NCBI RefSeq assembly: GCF_006438965.1
Contig: NZ_RCZM01000001.1
Span: 745,097-809,096 of the forward strand
DNA: 64,000 nt
Direction of reading: 5' to 3'
From: Pedococcus bigeumensis
GTDB taxonomy: Bacteria > Actinomycetota > Actinomycetes > Actinomycetales > Dermatophilaceae
A program made the translations under genes and the position numbers. Numbering within the stretch: the first letter of the stretch is position 1; every line of letters begins with the position of its first letter. The notes beneath the pieces were generated by a model that worked only from the letters and a program-made list of their open reading frames with translations, was not told where the DNA came from and ran no database searches. This document shows, piece after piece, positions 9,653 to 17,583 of this stretch.

Positions 9653-10051
9653 GCCGAGGACGTGCGCCGACTGGCCACCTCGCTGCCGCACGTGGTGGAG
9701 GTCCCCAGCGATGGCTTCGACTTCCGGGTGGGGGACAGGGGATTCGTCTGGTCCTACCCCGAGCGACGGCCGGGCAAGCTCCGGGTGATCCGGACGGACA
9801 TCGCGGTGCTCTACGTCGGTGACGAGGACGAGAAGCAGGCGCTGCTCCTCGGCGAGCCCACCCTCTTCTTCACGGCGCCGGGCTACCTGAACGCCCCGCT
9901 GGTGATGCTGCGTCTGGCGCAGGTGGGGGTCGACCGTCTCAGCGAGCTCGTGACGGACGCCTGGCGGATGCGCGCTCCGGACGCCCTCGCCAGCGAGCTC
10001 GCTGGTGAGCTGCCCGCGGACGCCAGCTCGGCCGGGACCGACCCTGGCTGA
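9644..10051 (+). CDS. MmcQ/YjbR family protein
   Basis: Small cytosolic protein of 135 residues of the MmcQ/YjbR fold, a DNA-binding-like alpha/beta family of unknown role. Recognisable features are VRRLATSLPHVVE near the start, GFVWSYPERRPGKLRV, LLLGEPTLFFTAPGYLNAPLVMLRL and the carboxyl-terminal LVTDAWRMRAP helix. GTG 9644 is selected because it starts the conserved first helix; the longer open frame upstream is composition-driven. No close operon partner. Confidence 0.75.
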   Translation: MADAEDVRRLATSLPHVVEVPSDGFDFRVGDRGFVWSYPERRPGKLRVIRTDIAVLYVGDEDEKQALLLGEPTLFFTAPGYLNAPLVMLRLAQVGVDRLSELVTDAWRMRAPDALASELAGELPADASSAGTDPG

Positions 10052-10174
10052 CGACCGTAGCCGTGCGAATCCAGCCGGTCAGGAATCGAGAAGCGCCCAC
10101 TGACCGGTCCGGCCTAACCTTTCGACGAAGGCCGGCACGATGCCGAGTCCGCACGCTCACGAAGGGAACCCGAG

Positions 10175-10630
10175 ATGCCCGCGAAAAAGGCCACCACCAC
10201 TACCCAGCCCGATGGATTCAGCGCCGAGGAGCGTGCCGCGATGAAGGGGCGCGCCGCCGAGCTGCGTGCCGAAGGCAAGAAGGGGGCCAAGGCGGCTGAC
10301 GGCCTCCAGGCGCTGCTCGACGGGATCGCGGCGATGGACGCGGAGGATCGCGCGCTCGCAGAACGGGTGCATGTGACGGTCTCTGCCACAGCTCCAGACC
10401 TGGTGCCCAAGACCTGGTACGGGATGCCCGCCTACGCGAACGCGGACGGCAAGATCGTCCTGTTCTTCCAGAACGCCGGGAAGTTCAAGTACCGCTACGC
10501 GACGCTGGGTTTCCAGGATGAGGCCAACCTCGATGACGGTGACATCTGGGCGACGTCGTACGCCCTCCAGAAGTGGACGCCTGCGGTGGAGAAGAAGGTC
10601 ATCGCGCTCGTGAAGGCCGCCATCTCCTGA
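10175..10630 (+). CDS. DUF1801/YdhG-like protein
   Basis: Protein of 151 residues. The carboxyl-terminal two thirds match the DUF1801 (YdhG, so-called iron-chaperone-like) fold: PKTWYGMPAYANADGKIVL followed by FKYRYATLGF and a final helix KKVIALVKAAIS. The amino-terminal 60 residues are Lys/Ala-rich and probably helical. A ribosome-binding site, GAAGGGA, lies 8-9 nt before the ATG. The family fold is recognised, but no reaction is established for it. Confidence 0.78.
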   Translation: MPAKKATTTTQPDGFSAEERAAMKGRAAELRAEGKKGAKAADGLQALLDGIAAMDAEDRALAERVHVTVSATAPDLVPKTWYGMPAYANADGKIVLFFQNAGKFKYRYATLGFQDEANLDDGDIWATSYALQKWTPAVEKKVIALVKAAIS

Positions 10631-10692
10631 CCCGTGGCAACGCAAGGGCCGTCCATCTGGGCGCACCCTGTGGCGGCTTCCTGGCGCCGACC

Positions 10693-11277
10693 TCACAGGG
10701 TGGTGCGCATCACCCAGCGCCACTTGGCGATCTTGCGATCCCGGACGAAGCCGAAGTCCTCGAACAGCTCCTCCGGACCGGTGTGCAGGAAGGCACCGCG
10801 CTGGGGCGGTCGGTCGATGGTCTGCTCCGGATAGGCCTCGACCACCCCCCCGGCGGTCCGGATTGCGGCCAGCGCACCGGCCACCGCCGCCCGTGCCACA
10901 CCATGCCCGCGGCGCTTGCTGTCGGTGAAGATGCACCCGATCCGCCAGTCCGGCACCAGGACGGCGTCCCGCTCGTACTTCGCGCGGTTCTGGATGTTGG
11001 GCAGCTCCACCGGGGAGCCGTACTGGCACCAACCCACGCACGTGTCCGACTCGTCGTAGACCAGGATCTGGTGGACCGTCCCGCCGTCGACGTGCGCGCG
11101 CTTGGCCTGCTTGTTGCCCTCCCGCGTGTGCCCCTTACCGACACCCTCCGGGTGGAAGCCCATGCACCAACACCCGCCCCACACACCGTTGTTGGCCTCG
11201 ACCAGCGCGCAGAAGTCACCCCACGTCTCGGCCGTCAGCGGCGCCGTCCGGTACGTCGGTTCAGACTCCCCAGTCAC
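10693..11277 (-). CDS. GNAT family N-acetyltransferase
   Basis: Protein of 194 residues with a GNAT acetyl-CoA-binding core. VGWCQYGSPVELPNIQNR precedes beta-4 and DWRIGCIFTDSKRRGHGVARAAVAGAL is motif A with the RRGHGVA pyrophosphate loop. GFVRDRKIAKWRWVMRTTL is the final strand. The amino-terminal half is Cys/Trp/Gly-rich (GVWGGCWCMGFHP), a feature of one GNAT subgroup. Substrate unknown. Starts with GTG, 6 nt after GAGCAT within a possible damage promoter. Confidence 0.82.
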   Translation of the reverse strand: MTGESEPTYRTAPLTAETWGDFCALVEANNGVWGGCWCMGFHPEGVGKGHTREGNKQAKRAHVDGGTVHQILVYDESDTCVGWCQYGSPVELPNIQNRAKYERDAVLVPDWRIGCIFTDSKRRGHGVARAAVAGALAAIRTAGGVVEAYPEQTIDRPPQRGAFLHTGPEELFEDFGFVRDRKIAKWRWVMRTTL

Positions 11278-11283
11278 ACGCCG

Positions 11284-11306
11284 ATGCTCTCACGACCCAC
11301 CGACAG
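11284..11306 (-). promoter_or_regulatory. Possible PafBC-type promoter of the GNAT gene
   Basis: Read leftwards: CTGTCGGTG, 8 nt, GAGCAT, 6 nt, GTG start. The nine upstream bases are identical to those before recA and the ABC-2 exporter. The -10 lacks the initial T of TANNNT, so the assignment is weak. Confidence 0.35.
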
Positions 11307-11363
11307 CCTTCGGGGACGCAGGACGGCATACCCGTGGCTGCTTGCGGGTCGGCCGCGTGGTGG

Positions 11364-11389
11364 TGTCGGATCGGGGGACGGGTGTTCGT
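11364..11389 (+). promoter_or_regulatory. Candidate ECF42 autoregulated promoter
   Basis: TGTCGG at 11364-11369 and CGT at 11387-11389 resemble the -35 TGTCGA and short CGA/CGT -10 reported for ECF42 sigma factors. They stand 58 bp before the DGPF gene with 17 nt between the elements. Such factors normally drive their own DGPF-sigma operon. One mismatch in the -35. Confidence 0.35.
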
Positions 11390-11446
11390 AGGAGTAGTGA
11401 GTGGCAGCCCACGAGGGACGCCCGAACCACAGGAGCTGATCCTCAG

Positions 11447-11770
11447 ATGCAGTACCTCGTTTCCGTGATCGATGACAAGAGCAACCCGGGCAGCACGGAC
11501 CGGCAGCCCGCCATCAGCGCGTTCAACGAACGTCTCATCGCCGAGGGCTACTGGGTCTTCGCCGGCGGGCTCGCGGACACCGATGCCGCCACGGTCGTCG
11601 ACAACCGGGGCGAGCAGGTGGTGTTCAGCGACGGGCCCTTCGTCGAGTCGAAGGAGTACCTCGCCGGCGTCTGGGTGTGGGAGGCCCCCGACCTCGACGT
11701 TGCGCTCAAGCTCGCCACCGAGGCGTCGGAGGTCTGTGACCGGAAGATCGAGGTCCGGCCGTTCCTGTGA
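11447..11770 (+). CDS. DGPF-domain (YCII-related) protein, ECF42 partner
   Basis: Small protein of 107 residues with the YCII/DGPF fold. MQYLVSVIDD opens it, SDGPFVESKEYLAGVWV near residues 64-80 contains the DGPF motif, and DLDVALKLATEA follows. Genes of this type sit beside ECF42 sigma factors in many Actinobacteria and are their commonest target; the biochemical role is unknown. AGGAG lies 11 nt before the ATG. The stop overlaps the sigma-factor GTG by 4 bp (GTGA), so translation is coupled. Confidence 0.88.
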   Translation: MQYLVSVIDDKSNPGSTDRQPAISAFNERLIAEGYWVFAGGLADTDAATVVDNRGEQVVFSDGPFVESKEYLAGVWVWEAPDLDVALKLATEASEVCDRKIEVRPFL

Positions 11771-12999
11771 GTGCTGCCGACGTCGCAGGGGCGATCACCC
11801 GGGTCCACCACGAGGAGTGGGCACGGGTGGTCGCCTCCCTGACCCGGCGGTTCGGCGACCTGGACATTGCCGAGGAGGCGGCCGCCGAGGCGTTCGCCGT
11901 CGCCGTCCAGCGGTGGCCAGCCGACGGCATACCCCCCAATCCAGGCGCATGGCTGACCACCACCGCCAACCACAAGGCAATCGACCGGATCCGGCGCGAG
12001 GCCAAACGCGAGGACAAGCAGAAGCAGGCCCAGATGCTGTACGACGACGACCCTCCCGCGCCCACCGGAGCCATCGTTGACGAGCGGCTGCGGTTGATCT
12101 TCACCTGCTGTCACCCCGCGCTCGCGATGGAGACTCGCGTGGCGCTCACGTTGCGCATGGTCGCCGGGCTGACCGTCCCGGAAATTGCCCGCGCCTTCCT
12201 GGTGCAGGAGACCACGATGGGACAGCGGATCACCCGCGCGAAGGCCAAGATCAAGGCGGCCGGCATCCCCTACCGAGTGCCGTCCGAGGAGGACCTTCCC
12301 ACCCGTGTCTCCGGCGTGCTCGCCGTCCTCTTCCTGGTCTTCAACGAGGGCTACCTCGCCACCGGCCCCGACACCGACCCGGTCCGTCATGAGCTGACCG
12401 CCGAGGCGATCCGGCTCACTCGACTGGTCCGTGACCTCATGCCAGAGGACGGTGAGGTGGCCGGACTGCTCGCCTTGATGCTGCTCACCGAGGCCCGCCG
12501 CACCGCTCGGGTCTCGGCGGACGGCGAGCTGGTCACCCTCGACGAACAGGACCGTGGGGCGTGGGACGCGACGTTGGTCGCCGAGGGCCACGGGTTGGTG
12601 CGCGAGCGCCTGACCTCAGGGGTGGCCCCGGGTCGCTACCAGCTCCTCGCAGCGGTCAACGCCGTGCACACCTCGGCCCGCGACATCCGCGACACCGACT
12701 GGACCCAGGTCGTCGCCCTCTACGACCAGCTCGTCCGCCTCGACCCGTCGCCGATCGTTGTCCTCAACCGGGCCATCGCGGTCGCGGAGCTCGACGGCCC
12801 AGAGGTGGCACTCGCGTCGGTGGACCGTCTCGAGGGCGCGTTGGCGGGCTACCACCCCTACCACGCAACCCGGGCCGACCTGCTCCGTCGGACGGGCCGA
12901 AGCCGCGACTCGCGGGCCGCCTACGACAAGGCCATCGAGCTGGCGGGGAACACCGCCGAGGTCGCCTACCTGACGCGGCGCCGCGACCAGCTGCGCTGA
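11767..12999 (+). CDS. ECF42-type RNA polymerase sigma factor with carboxyl-terminal extension
   Basis: Extracytoplasmic-function sigma factor of 410 residues, twice the usual ECF size. Sigma-2 spans about residues 10-75 (FGDLDIAEEAAAEAFAVAV) and sigma-4 about 110-165 (ALTLRMVAGLTVPEIARAFL). About 200 residues of helical, TPR-like extension follow, including VVLNRAIAVAELDGPEVAL and the final HATRADLLRRTG block. No anti-sigma gene is nearby; the extension is thought to replace it in ECF42. Start GTG overlaps the DGPF stop. Confidence 0.9.
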   Translation: MSAADVAGAITRVHHEEWARVVASLTRRFGDLDIAEEAAAEAFAVAVQRWPADGIPPNPGAWLTTTANHKAIDRIRREAKREDKQKQAQMLYDDDPPAPTGAIVDERLRLIFTCCHPALAMETRVALTLRMVAGLTVPEIARAFLVQETTMGQRITRAKAKIKAAGIPYRVPSEEDLPTRVSGVLAVLFLVFNEGYLATGPDTDPVRHELTAEAIRLTRLVRDLMPEDGEVAGLLALMLLTEARRTARVSADGELVTLDEQDRGAWDATLVAEGHGLVRERLTSGVAPGRYQLLAAVNAVHTSARDIRDTDWTQVVALYDQLVRLDPSPIVVLNRAIAVAELDGPEVALASVDRLEGALAGYHPYHATRADLLRRTGRSRDSRAAYDKAIELAGNTAEVAYLTRRRDQLR

Positions 13000-13073
13000 C
13001 GCTGCTCGCGTTCGCGATGGGTATGCCGTTCGGCGGGGTGCGAGGCGGCGGGGTGCGGGGCGTGTGGCGCCTC

Positions 13074-13107
13074 GGGTCACGAGGCGGCGCGGGTCACGAG
13101 GCGGCGC
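13074..13107. repeat. 17-bp tandem duplication across a stop codon
   Basis: GGGTCACGAGGCGGCGC occurs twice head-to-tail (13074-13090 and 13091-13107). The second copy contains the stop codon of the leftward DHFR-like gene. One of several such duplications at gene ends in this window. Confidence 0.85.
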
Positions 13108-13729
13108 GGCGGGTGAAGGTGAGGTGGGTGACGCCGCTGGGGGAGGAGACCGCCTCGATGTCGTAGCCGTCCTCGAGGGCCTCGAGACCGTCCCAGACGC
13201 GGACCCCGCGGCCGAGCACGATCGGGACCTGGACGAGGTGCATGTGGTCGACCAGCCCGGCGGCGACGAAGTCGCGGACGACGGTGGCGCCGCCGCCGAT
13301 CCGGACGTCCAGGCCACCGGCGGCTTCCCTGGCCGTGTCGAGTGCCTCGGCCGGTGTGGCGTCGAGGAAGTGGAACGTGGTCCCGCCCTCCATCTCCATC
13401 GAGGGCCGCGGCTCGTGGGTCAGGACGAAGGTCGGGGTGTGGAAGGGCGGGTTGGGACCCCACCAGCCCGTCCAGTCAGGGTCGTCCCGCCAGCCGGGCG
13501 GGCCGAACTTGTTGGCACCCATGATCTCGGCACCGAAGCCTGCACTGTGCCGTTGGGCGAAGGCGTCGTCGACGCCGGTGGTTCCGCCAGCGGCCCAGAA
13601 CCGGGTGGCGAACATCCACTCGTGGAGTCGCTCGCCGGCGTGGCCGAAGGGCGCTTCGGCTGACTGCGGCTCTCCGGTGGCGAAGCCGTCGAGGGAGATG
13701 GACAGGTTGTGGATCCGGACCAGGGACAT
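13094..13729 (-). CDS. Dihydrofolate reductase-like (RibD carboxyl-terminal domain) protein
   Basis: Protein of 211 residues of the RibD-C/DHFR-like superfamily, NADPH-dependent reductases of mostly unknown substrate. It opens SLVRIHNLSISLDGFATG, the usual first strand. The block GLDVRIGGGATVVRDFVAAGL (about 137-157) is the glycine-rich cofactor loop with the following helix. LVDHMHLVQVPIVLGRGVRVWDG closes the fold. Such stand-alone proteins are common in Actinobacteria and are not the essential folate enzyme. Its stop lies in a 17-bp tandem repeat. Confidence 0.86.
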   Translation of the reverse strand: MSLVRIHNLSISLDGFATGEPQSAEAPFGHAGERLHEWMFATRFWAAGGTTGVDDAFAQRHSAGFGAEIMGANKFGPPGWRDDPDWTGWWGPNPPFHTPTFVLTHEPRPSMEMEGGTTFHFLDATPAEALDTAREAAGGLDVRIGGGATVVRDFVAAGLVDHMHLVQVPIVLGRGVRVWDGLEALEDGYDIEAVSSPSGVTHLTFTRRAAS

Positions 13730-13798
13730 CGGCTGCTCCTCGGGTGGTGACCGCGCTCGGCGACTGCTTCTGGTGATTGTGCAGCAGTCGGTCTCACG

Positions 13799-13849
13799 AA
13801 GACCGACCAGCGTGGCCGACGATTCTCATCGGTCACGCTGGTCGGTCTT
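13799..13849. terminator. Strong hairpin terminator of the ABC exporter operon
   Basis: AAGACCGACCAGCGTG (13799-13814) is perfectly repeated in inverse at 13834-13849. An inner CCGA/TCGG pair plus one G-T wobble gives a continuous stem of about 21 bp with a 9-nt loop. It lies downstream of the leftward ABC permease and upstream of the leftward DHFR-like gene. There is no T-tract, as is usual in high-GC actinobacteria. Confidence 0.8.
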
Positions 13850-13893
13850 GCCCGAGAAGCGCGGTCAGCATGCTCAAGGCTGGCGCAGTCCGG

Positions 13894-14715
13894 TCACTTG
13901 ACCTCGGCGCGGCGGACGATCAACAGCCCGACCGCCATCGGCAGGACGAACCACAGCGCGCCCGCGGTGCCGAGCTGCTGCCACTGCTCGCTCGTCATGG
14001 TGCCGTTGAAGAGGGAGGTCTGCGCGTAGTTGAAGTCGACCCACGGCTGCAGGTCGGCAAACCACTTCTGGTTCGCCGCCAGCAGGCCCAGCAGCGGAGG
14101 CAGGACGAGCGTGTAGACGAAATAGGTGACGATGGCGCCCGCCGAGTTGCGGATGACGAGGCCGAGCATGAAGCCGAACAACATCCCCAGGACGCTGCCG
14201 AGGACGATCAGCGCAAAGTGGGCTGCGGAGACGTTCCACACCGGGTCCACGCCGGCGATGGCGCTCCCGACCAGGGTGCCGAGCACACCGACGACGAGGG
14301 CGATGAACATCGACACGACACCGACGCCGATGGCTGCGAGGAACTTGGCCCCGAGCACCCGGCCGCGGTGCGGCACGAGGGTGAAGGTGGTCAGGCCGCT
14401 GCGCTGGCTCCACTCGCTGGTCACCGCGAGGATCCCGATCATCGGCAGGATCACCGTCATCGGTGCCCCGATGGCTGCGGCGAAGTTGTCGAAGGTGAGC
14501 TGGTCGTCCGGTGCGAACACGATGATGGCGGCCGTGGCCAGGACGCTGGTGATGACGATGCTGGCCATCAGCCAGAAGCCCGAGCGGGTGTCGAACATCT
14601 TGCGCAGCTCCACCCCGATGAGGCGGGTCAGCGGTATCCGGGTGGGCGCGGTGCGGGTGCGGTGTGTGGCGGTGCCGGACTCGGAGGCCGGGGCGGTGAG
14701 GACGGTGGTGGTCAT
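13894..14715 (-). CDS. ABC-2 type exporter permease
   Basis: Membrane protein of 273 residues with six hydrophobic segments (about 47-67, 84-102, 128-152, 165-185, 190-210 and 248-267). GVELRKMFDTRSGFWLM before the first helix is the typical ABC-2 amphipathic start. TSEWSQRSGLTTFTLVPHR after helix 2 is a common cytoplasmic coupling block of bacitracin/lantibiotic-type ABC-2 permeases. It is the partner of the ATPase at 14712-15614, with which it overlaps by 4 bp. Substrate unknown. Confidence 0.86.
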   Translation of the reverse strand: MTTTVLTAPASESGTATHRTRTAPTRIPLTRLIGVELRKMFDTRSGFWLMASIVITSVLATAAIIVFAPDDQLTFDNFAAAIGAPMTVILPMIGILAVTSEWSQRSGLTTFTLVPHRGRVLGAKFLAAIGVGVVSMFIALVVGVLGTLVGSAIAGVDPVWNVSAAHFALIVLGSVLGMLFGFMLGLVIRNSAGAIVTYFVYTLVLPPLLGLLAANQKWFADLQPWVDFNYAQTSLFNGTMTSEQWQQLGTAGALWFVLPMAVGLLIVRRAEVK

Positions 14716-15614
14716 GCTGCTGCTCCTTCGCGCTGGGTGTCTGCGGTGAGCTCGAGGAACATCTCCTCGAGCCCGGCCCCGTCGGCGGCGCGGAGCTCGG
14801 TGAGGACCACGCGGGCGGTGAGGGCGATCTCGCCGACCTGGTCGGGTGAGGCATCGGTGTGCACGCTGCCGTCAGCGTGGGCCGTGAACACGAGGCCGGA
14901 CTGCTCCATCGCCCGTGTCAGCGCGGCCGCGTCGCGGGACCGCACGACCGTGCCGGCCGTGGCGAGCAGGTCCGCCTTGGTCCCCTGGGCCACGATCCGT
15001 CCGTGTCCGATGACGACGAGGTCGTCGGCGATGACCTCGATCTCGTGCAGGAGGTGGGAGGACAGCAGGACGGTGCCGCCCTGGTCCGCGAACCCGCGCA
15101 GGAGGTCACGCATCCAGCGGATGCCGGCGGGGTCCAGGCCGTTGGCCGGCTCGTCGAGGATGAGCACGTGCGGGTCGCCGAGGAGGGCGGTCCCGATGCC
15201 GAGGCGCTGACGCATCCCCAGGGAGTAGTCCTTGACCCGCCGGTCGGCCTCGGTGCTGGTGAGGCTGACCAGGTCGAGCATCTCCTGGACCCGGCCCCGG
15301 GGCAGGCCCATCGTCCGCTGGGCCAGCGTGAGGATCTCCCGGCCGGTGCGGCCGGCGTGCTGTGCGGAGGCATCAAGCAGCACGCCGACCTCCGTGCCGG
15401 GGTTGGGCAGGTCGGTGAACCGGCGGCCGTCGACCGTGGCGGTGCCCGACGTGGCCGGCGTGAGGCCGACGATGATGCGCATGGTGGTCGACTTGCCGGC
15501 GCCGTTCGGGCCGAGGAAGCCGGTGACGCGGCCGGTGGACGCGGTGAACGAGACGTCGTCGACCGCGGTGAGGCCGCGGCCGTAGGTCTTGGTGAGTGAT
15601 TCGACAGTGATCAT
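14712..15614 (-). CDS. ABC exporter ATP-binding protein
   Basis: ATPase of 301 residues. Walker A GPNGAGKST at about 38-46, signature YSLGMRQRLGIG near 133 and Walker B VLILDEPANGLDP near 153 are all intact, followed by the H-loop (LLSSHLLHEIE). The carboxyl-terminal 80 residues form the DUF4162-like tail common in BcrA-type subunits. ATG 15614 is preferred over the longer frame because the protein then begins MITVESLTKTYG, the usual start of this subfamily. It is translated first and coupled to the permease by ATGA. Confidence 0.9.
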   Translation of the reverse strand: MITVESLTKTYGRGLTAVDDVSFTASTGRVTGFLGPNGAGKSTTMRIIVGLTPATSGTATVDGRRFTDLPNPGTEVGVLLDASAQHAGRTGREILTLAQRTMGLPRGRVQEMLDLVSLTSTEADRRVKDYSLGMRQRLGIGTALLGDPHVLILDEPANGLDPAGIRWMRDLLRGFADQGGTVLLSSHLLHEIEVIADDLVVIGHGRIVAQGTKADLLATAGTVVRSRDAAALTRAMEQSGLVFTAHADGSVHTDASPDQVGEIALTARVVLTELRAADGAGLEEMFLELTADTQREGAAA

Positions 15615-15749
15615 GCCGAGAAGAGTGGCCGCGACGCCCACCTGGACGCATCGGGGAGACACCCGATCCTCACCCTGAGCCGACCCTGAGACTGACTCGG
15701 GGTGCTGCCCTGACCTGCTCCGCCTCGCCGGTGGCCGCGCGACGTCGAG

Positions 15750-16091
15750 CTAGGCAGTCCCTACGACATCGACCGAGATCTCAACGGCGGGAACGGTTCC
15801 GCGGTTTTCCAGCCAGTGCAAGGTGTTGCGGTCCTCCGGCCAGCCCAGACCCGGACCGTAGTCCGTGGTGGTCCCGTCCCGGTGGTCGGTGATCGTTCCC
15901 TGCAGCACGTAGACCGTCCCCGGTCTGCCCTTGTGGTCGTGGATCGGCCCGAAGACGCCTCCGGGCTGGATGGTCACCATCCGCATACGGAGCTGGCGCC
16001 CCTCCATGCCCTCGATCTCGGGGCCGAGGTCGACGGTGGCCAGCAGCTCCACCGAGACCCCCTGAGACTCCGGTGCCACCTGTTCACCCAT
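15750..16091 (-). CDS. Small cupin-domain protein
   Basis: Single-domain cupin of 113 residues. The metal site of cupin motif 1 is visible as GGVFGPIHDHKGRPGTVYVLQG (His, His, Glu positions partly replaced; the usual Glu is not obvious). Motif 2 lies near GWPEDRNTLHWLENRG, with its His in TLHW. It may bind metal, but a missing ligand leaves catalysis doubtful. 27 bp separate it from the upstream hypothetical gene, with which it is probably co-transcribed. Confidence 0.8.
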   Translation of the reverse strand: MGEQVAPESQGVSVELLATVDLGPEIEGMEGRQLRMRMVTIQPGGVFGPIHDHKGRPGTVYVLQGTITDHRDGTTTDYGPGLGWPEDRNTLHWLENRGTVPAVEISVDVVGTA

Positions 16092-16118
16092 GGTGCGTCC
16101 CTTCCTGCGTCGAGTCCC

Positions 16119-16451
16119 TCAGAGCTGCAGGACTCTGGCCGAGATCTCGTATGCCGCGGCCACGCCTTTCGGGTCGTGCAGGCCGGCTGGTGCCTCCAGG
16201 GCTGCCTGCACGTGGGCGCGCACCGCGGCGCCGGGGTCCGCGGCAACGAGATCGTCGCACAGCCCAGCGACCACGGTGTCGGCATCGTGCTCGTCCAGAC
16301 CGTCCAGTGCGAGGCCGTTGTAGAGCAACGTCGCCGCTTCCAGGAACACCTCACGGGCCATCTCGAGGTCCACCTCGGGTCGAGCCTGGGCTACCGCCTC
16401 GGCCGTGGCGAGGAGCCGGTCGAAGGGTGGGTCCAAGGGTCCGGCAGGCAT
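16119..16451 (-). CDS. Hypothetical protein next to the cupin gene
   Basis: I do not recognise this 110-residue protein. It is acidic and almost wholly alpha-helical by eye (VDLEMAREVFLEAATLLYNGLALDGLDEHDADTV...). No membrane segment, cysteine or signal peptide is visible. It precedes the cupin gene on the same strand by 27 bp, so a shared transcript is likely. Its function cannot be inferred. Confidence 0.6.
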   Translation of the reverse strand: MPAGPLDPPFDRLLATAEAVAQARPEVDLEMAREVFLEAATLLYNGLALDGLDEHDADTVVAGLCDDLVAADPGAAVRAHVQAALEAPAGLHDPKGVAAAYEISARVLQL

Positions 16452-16571
16452 GCGATGAGCCTCTCAACGGGCACGCGTCCCGGCAAGCGAGTTTCACCGA
16501 CCTGGGGCTGACGCGTGGCCGAGCGCCCAGGGCCGGTGCCGGCCGCTGTCAGGCCAAGATCCTGATGGAGG

Positions 16572-17009
16572 TCATCGGCTCTCTGCCCTCCGCAGGACCG
16601 ACTCGAACTGCTTCCCCAGCGTGCGCGGTCCGGCGATGGGTATCAGCGCAGCAATCAGCTTGCCTTTGAACGAGTTCGGCACCCGTGTGAGTGTGACCTT
16701 CAGGTCGGTGCCCGCCGAGGCCGGCACGAGCTCGTATCGCCACCCGCTGCCGGTTCCCCACAGGTTCGAGTCGAGGGTCTCGATCGTGACGATGCCCGCG
16801 GCGGCGTCCCAGGAGTAGCGTTCCCGCTCCCAGCCCATGTTGGTGCCCTCGGTCACCTCAGCCCAGTCCGGTCCGAGCTCGTGGACCGTGAAGTGGGCCT
16901 CGTCGACGTTCGGCCACCACCGCGACCGGTCGGGGCCGAAGTCGTTGATCACGGCCATCACGTCGCTCGGGGACAAGCTCGTGTGGACGGTGAACTTCGT
17001 GGTCGCCAT
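16572..17009 (-). CDS. SRPBCC (START-like) family protein
   Basis: Protein of 145 residues with a helix-grip ligand-binding fold (polyketide-cyclase/START-like). The pattern is KFTVHTSLSPSDVMAVINDFG, then RSRWWPNV, then the strand-rich middle ending GWRYELVPASAGTDLKVTLT and the long final helix. ATG 17009 is preferred because GGAAGAGGA precedes it at good distance; the extra amino terminus of the open frame is low in structure. Binds an unknown hydrophobic ligand by family analogy. Confidence 0.78.
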   Translation of the reverse strand: MATTKFTVHTSLSPSDVMAVINDFGPDRSRWWPNVDEAHFTVHELGPDWAEVTEGTNMGWERERYSWDAAAGIVTIETLDSNLWGTGSGWRYELVPASAGTDLKVTLTRVPNSFKGKLIAALIPIAGPRTLGKQFESVLRRAESR

Positions 17010-17067
17010 GTCGCGTCCTCTTCCGTTGCGGGAGTGTCGGCCGTGCTGCCCCATCATCCGCCCATGG

Positions 17068-17484
17068 TCAGTCGGAGGGGCCCGAGGTGGGTCGGTACAG
17101 CTCTTGCACGGCCGCCTCGATGTCGCCGCCGCTGCGGTCGACCGGTTCCATGTACAGCCGCGCCGCGGCGATCAGGTCGTCGCGCACCGTCAGGATGATG
17201 ACCCCACGCATGGCGAAGGGAGAGCCATCGGTGTGTCGACCCTGCCAGTCGAACTCGCCCCACTCGGTTGCCCCGTCCACCGAGGACGCGAGCAGCTCGC
17301 CGCGGAAGTCTGGGACGCCGGCAAAGACCGCGGTCCAGTTGGTCAGCACCTGCGCGCGACCGGTGAACGTACGGCCGGGATGAACAGGTTGGGCACTGGC
17401 GTAGTCCTCAGCGAAGCAGGTCGCCATGCGCACTGCGTCGTGGGCGTTCTGTGCCTCGGTGAGACGCTCCAACATCGTCCTCAT
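17068..17484 (-). CDS. SnoaL/NTF2-like protein
   Basis: Protein of 138 residues with the cone-shaped NTF2-like fold. RLTEAQNAHDAVRMATCFAEDY is the first helix pair, HPGRTFTGRAQVLTNWTAVFAG the next, and GEFDWQGRHTDGSPFAMRGVIILTVRDDLIAAARLYME the sheet. Families of this fold include ketosteroid isomerases, limonene epoxide hydrolases and polyketide cyclases; the active-site pair is not identifiable here. It precedes the SRPBCC gene by 58 bp on the same strand. Confidence 0.8.
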   Translation of the reverse strand: MRTMLERLTEAQNAHDAVRMATCFAEDYASAQPVHPGRTFTGRAQVLTNWTAVFAGVPDFRGELLASSVDGATEWGEFDWQGRHTDGSPFAMRGVIILTVRDDLIAAARLYMEPVDRSGGDIEAAVQELYRPTSGPSD

Positions 17485-17583
17485 GAAGCCGAAGGTAGCC
17501 CAGGAGGTGGCGTCGGGTCAGGTCCAGAACTGGGTGGTCTTCGGAACTCGACAGGGGTGGAGTCGACCGGCAGGCTGGCCGGT

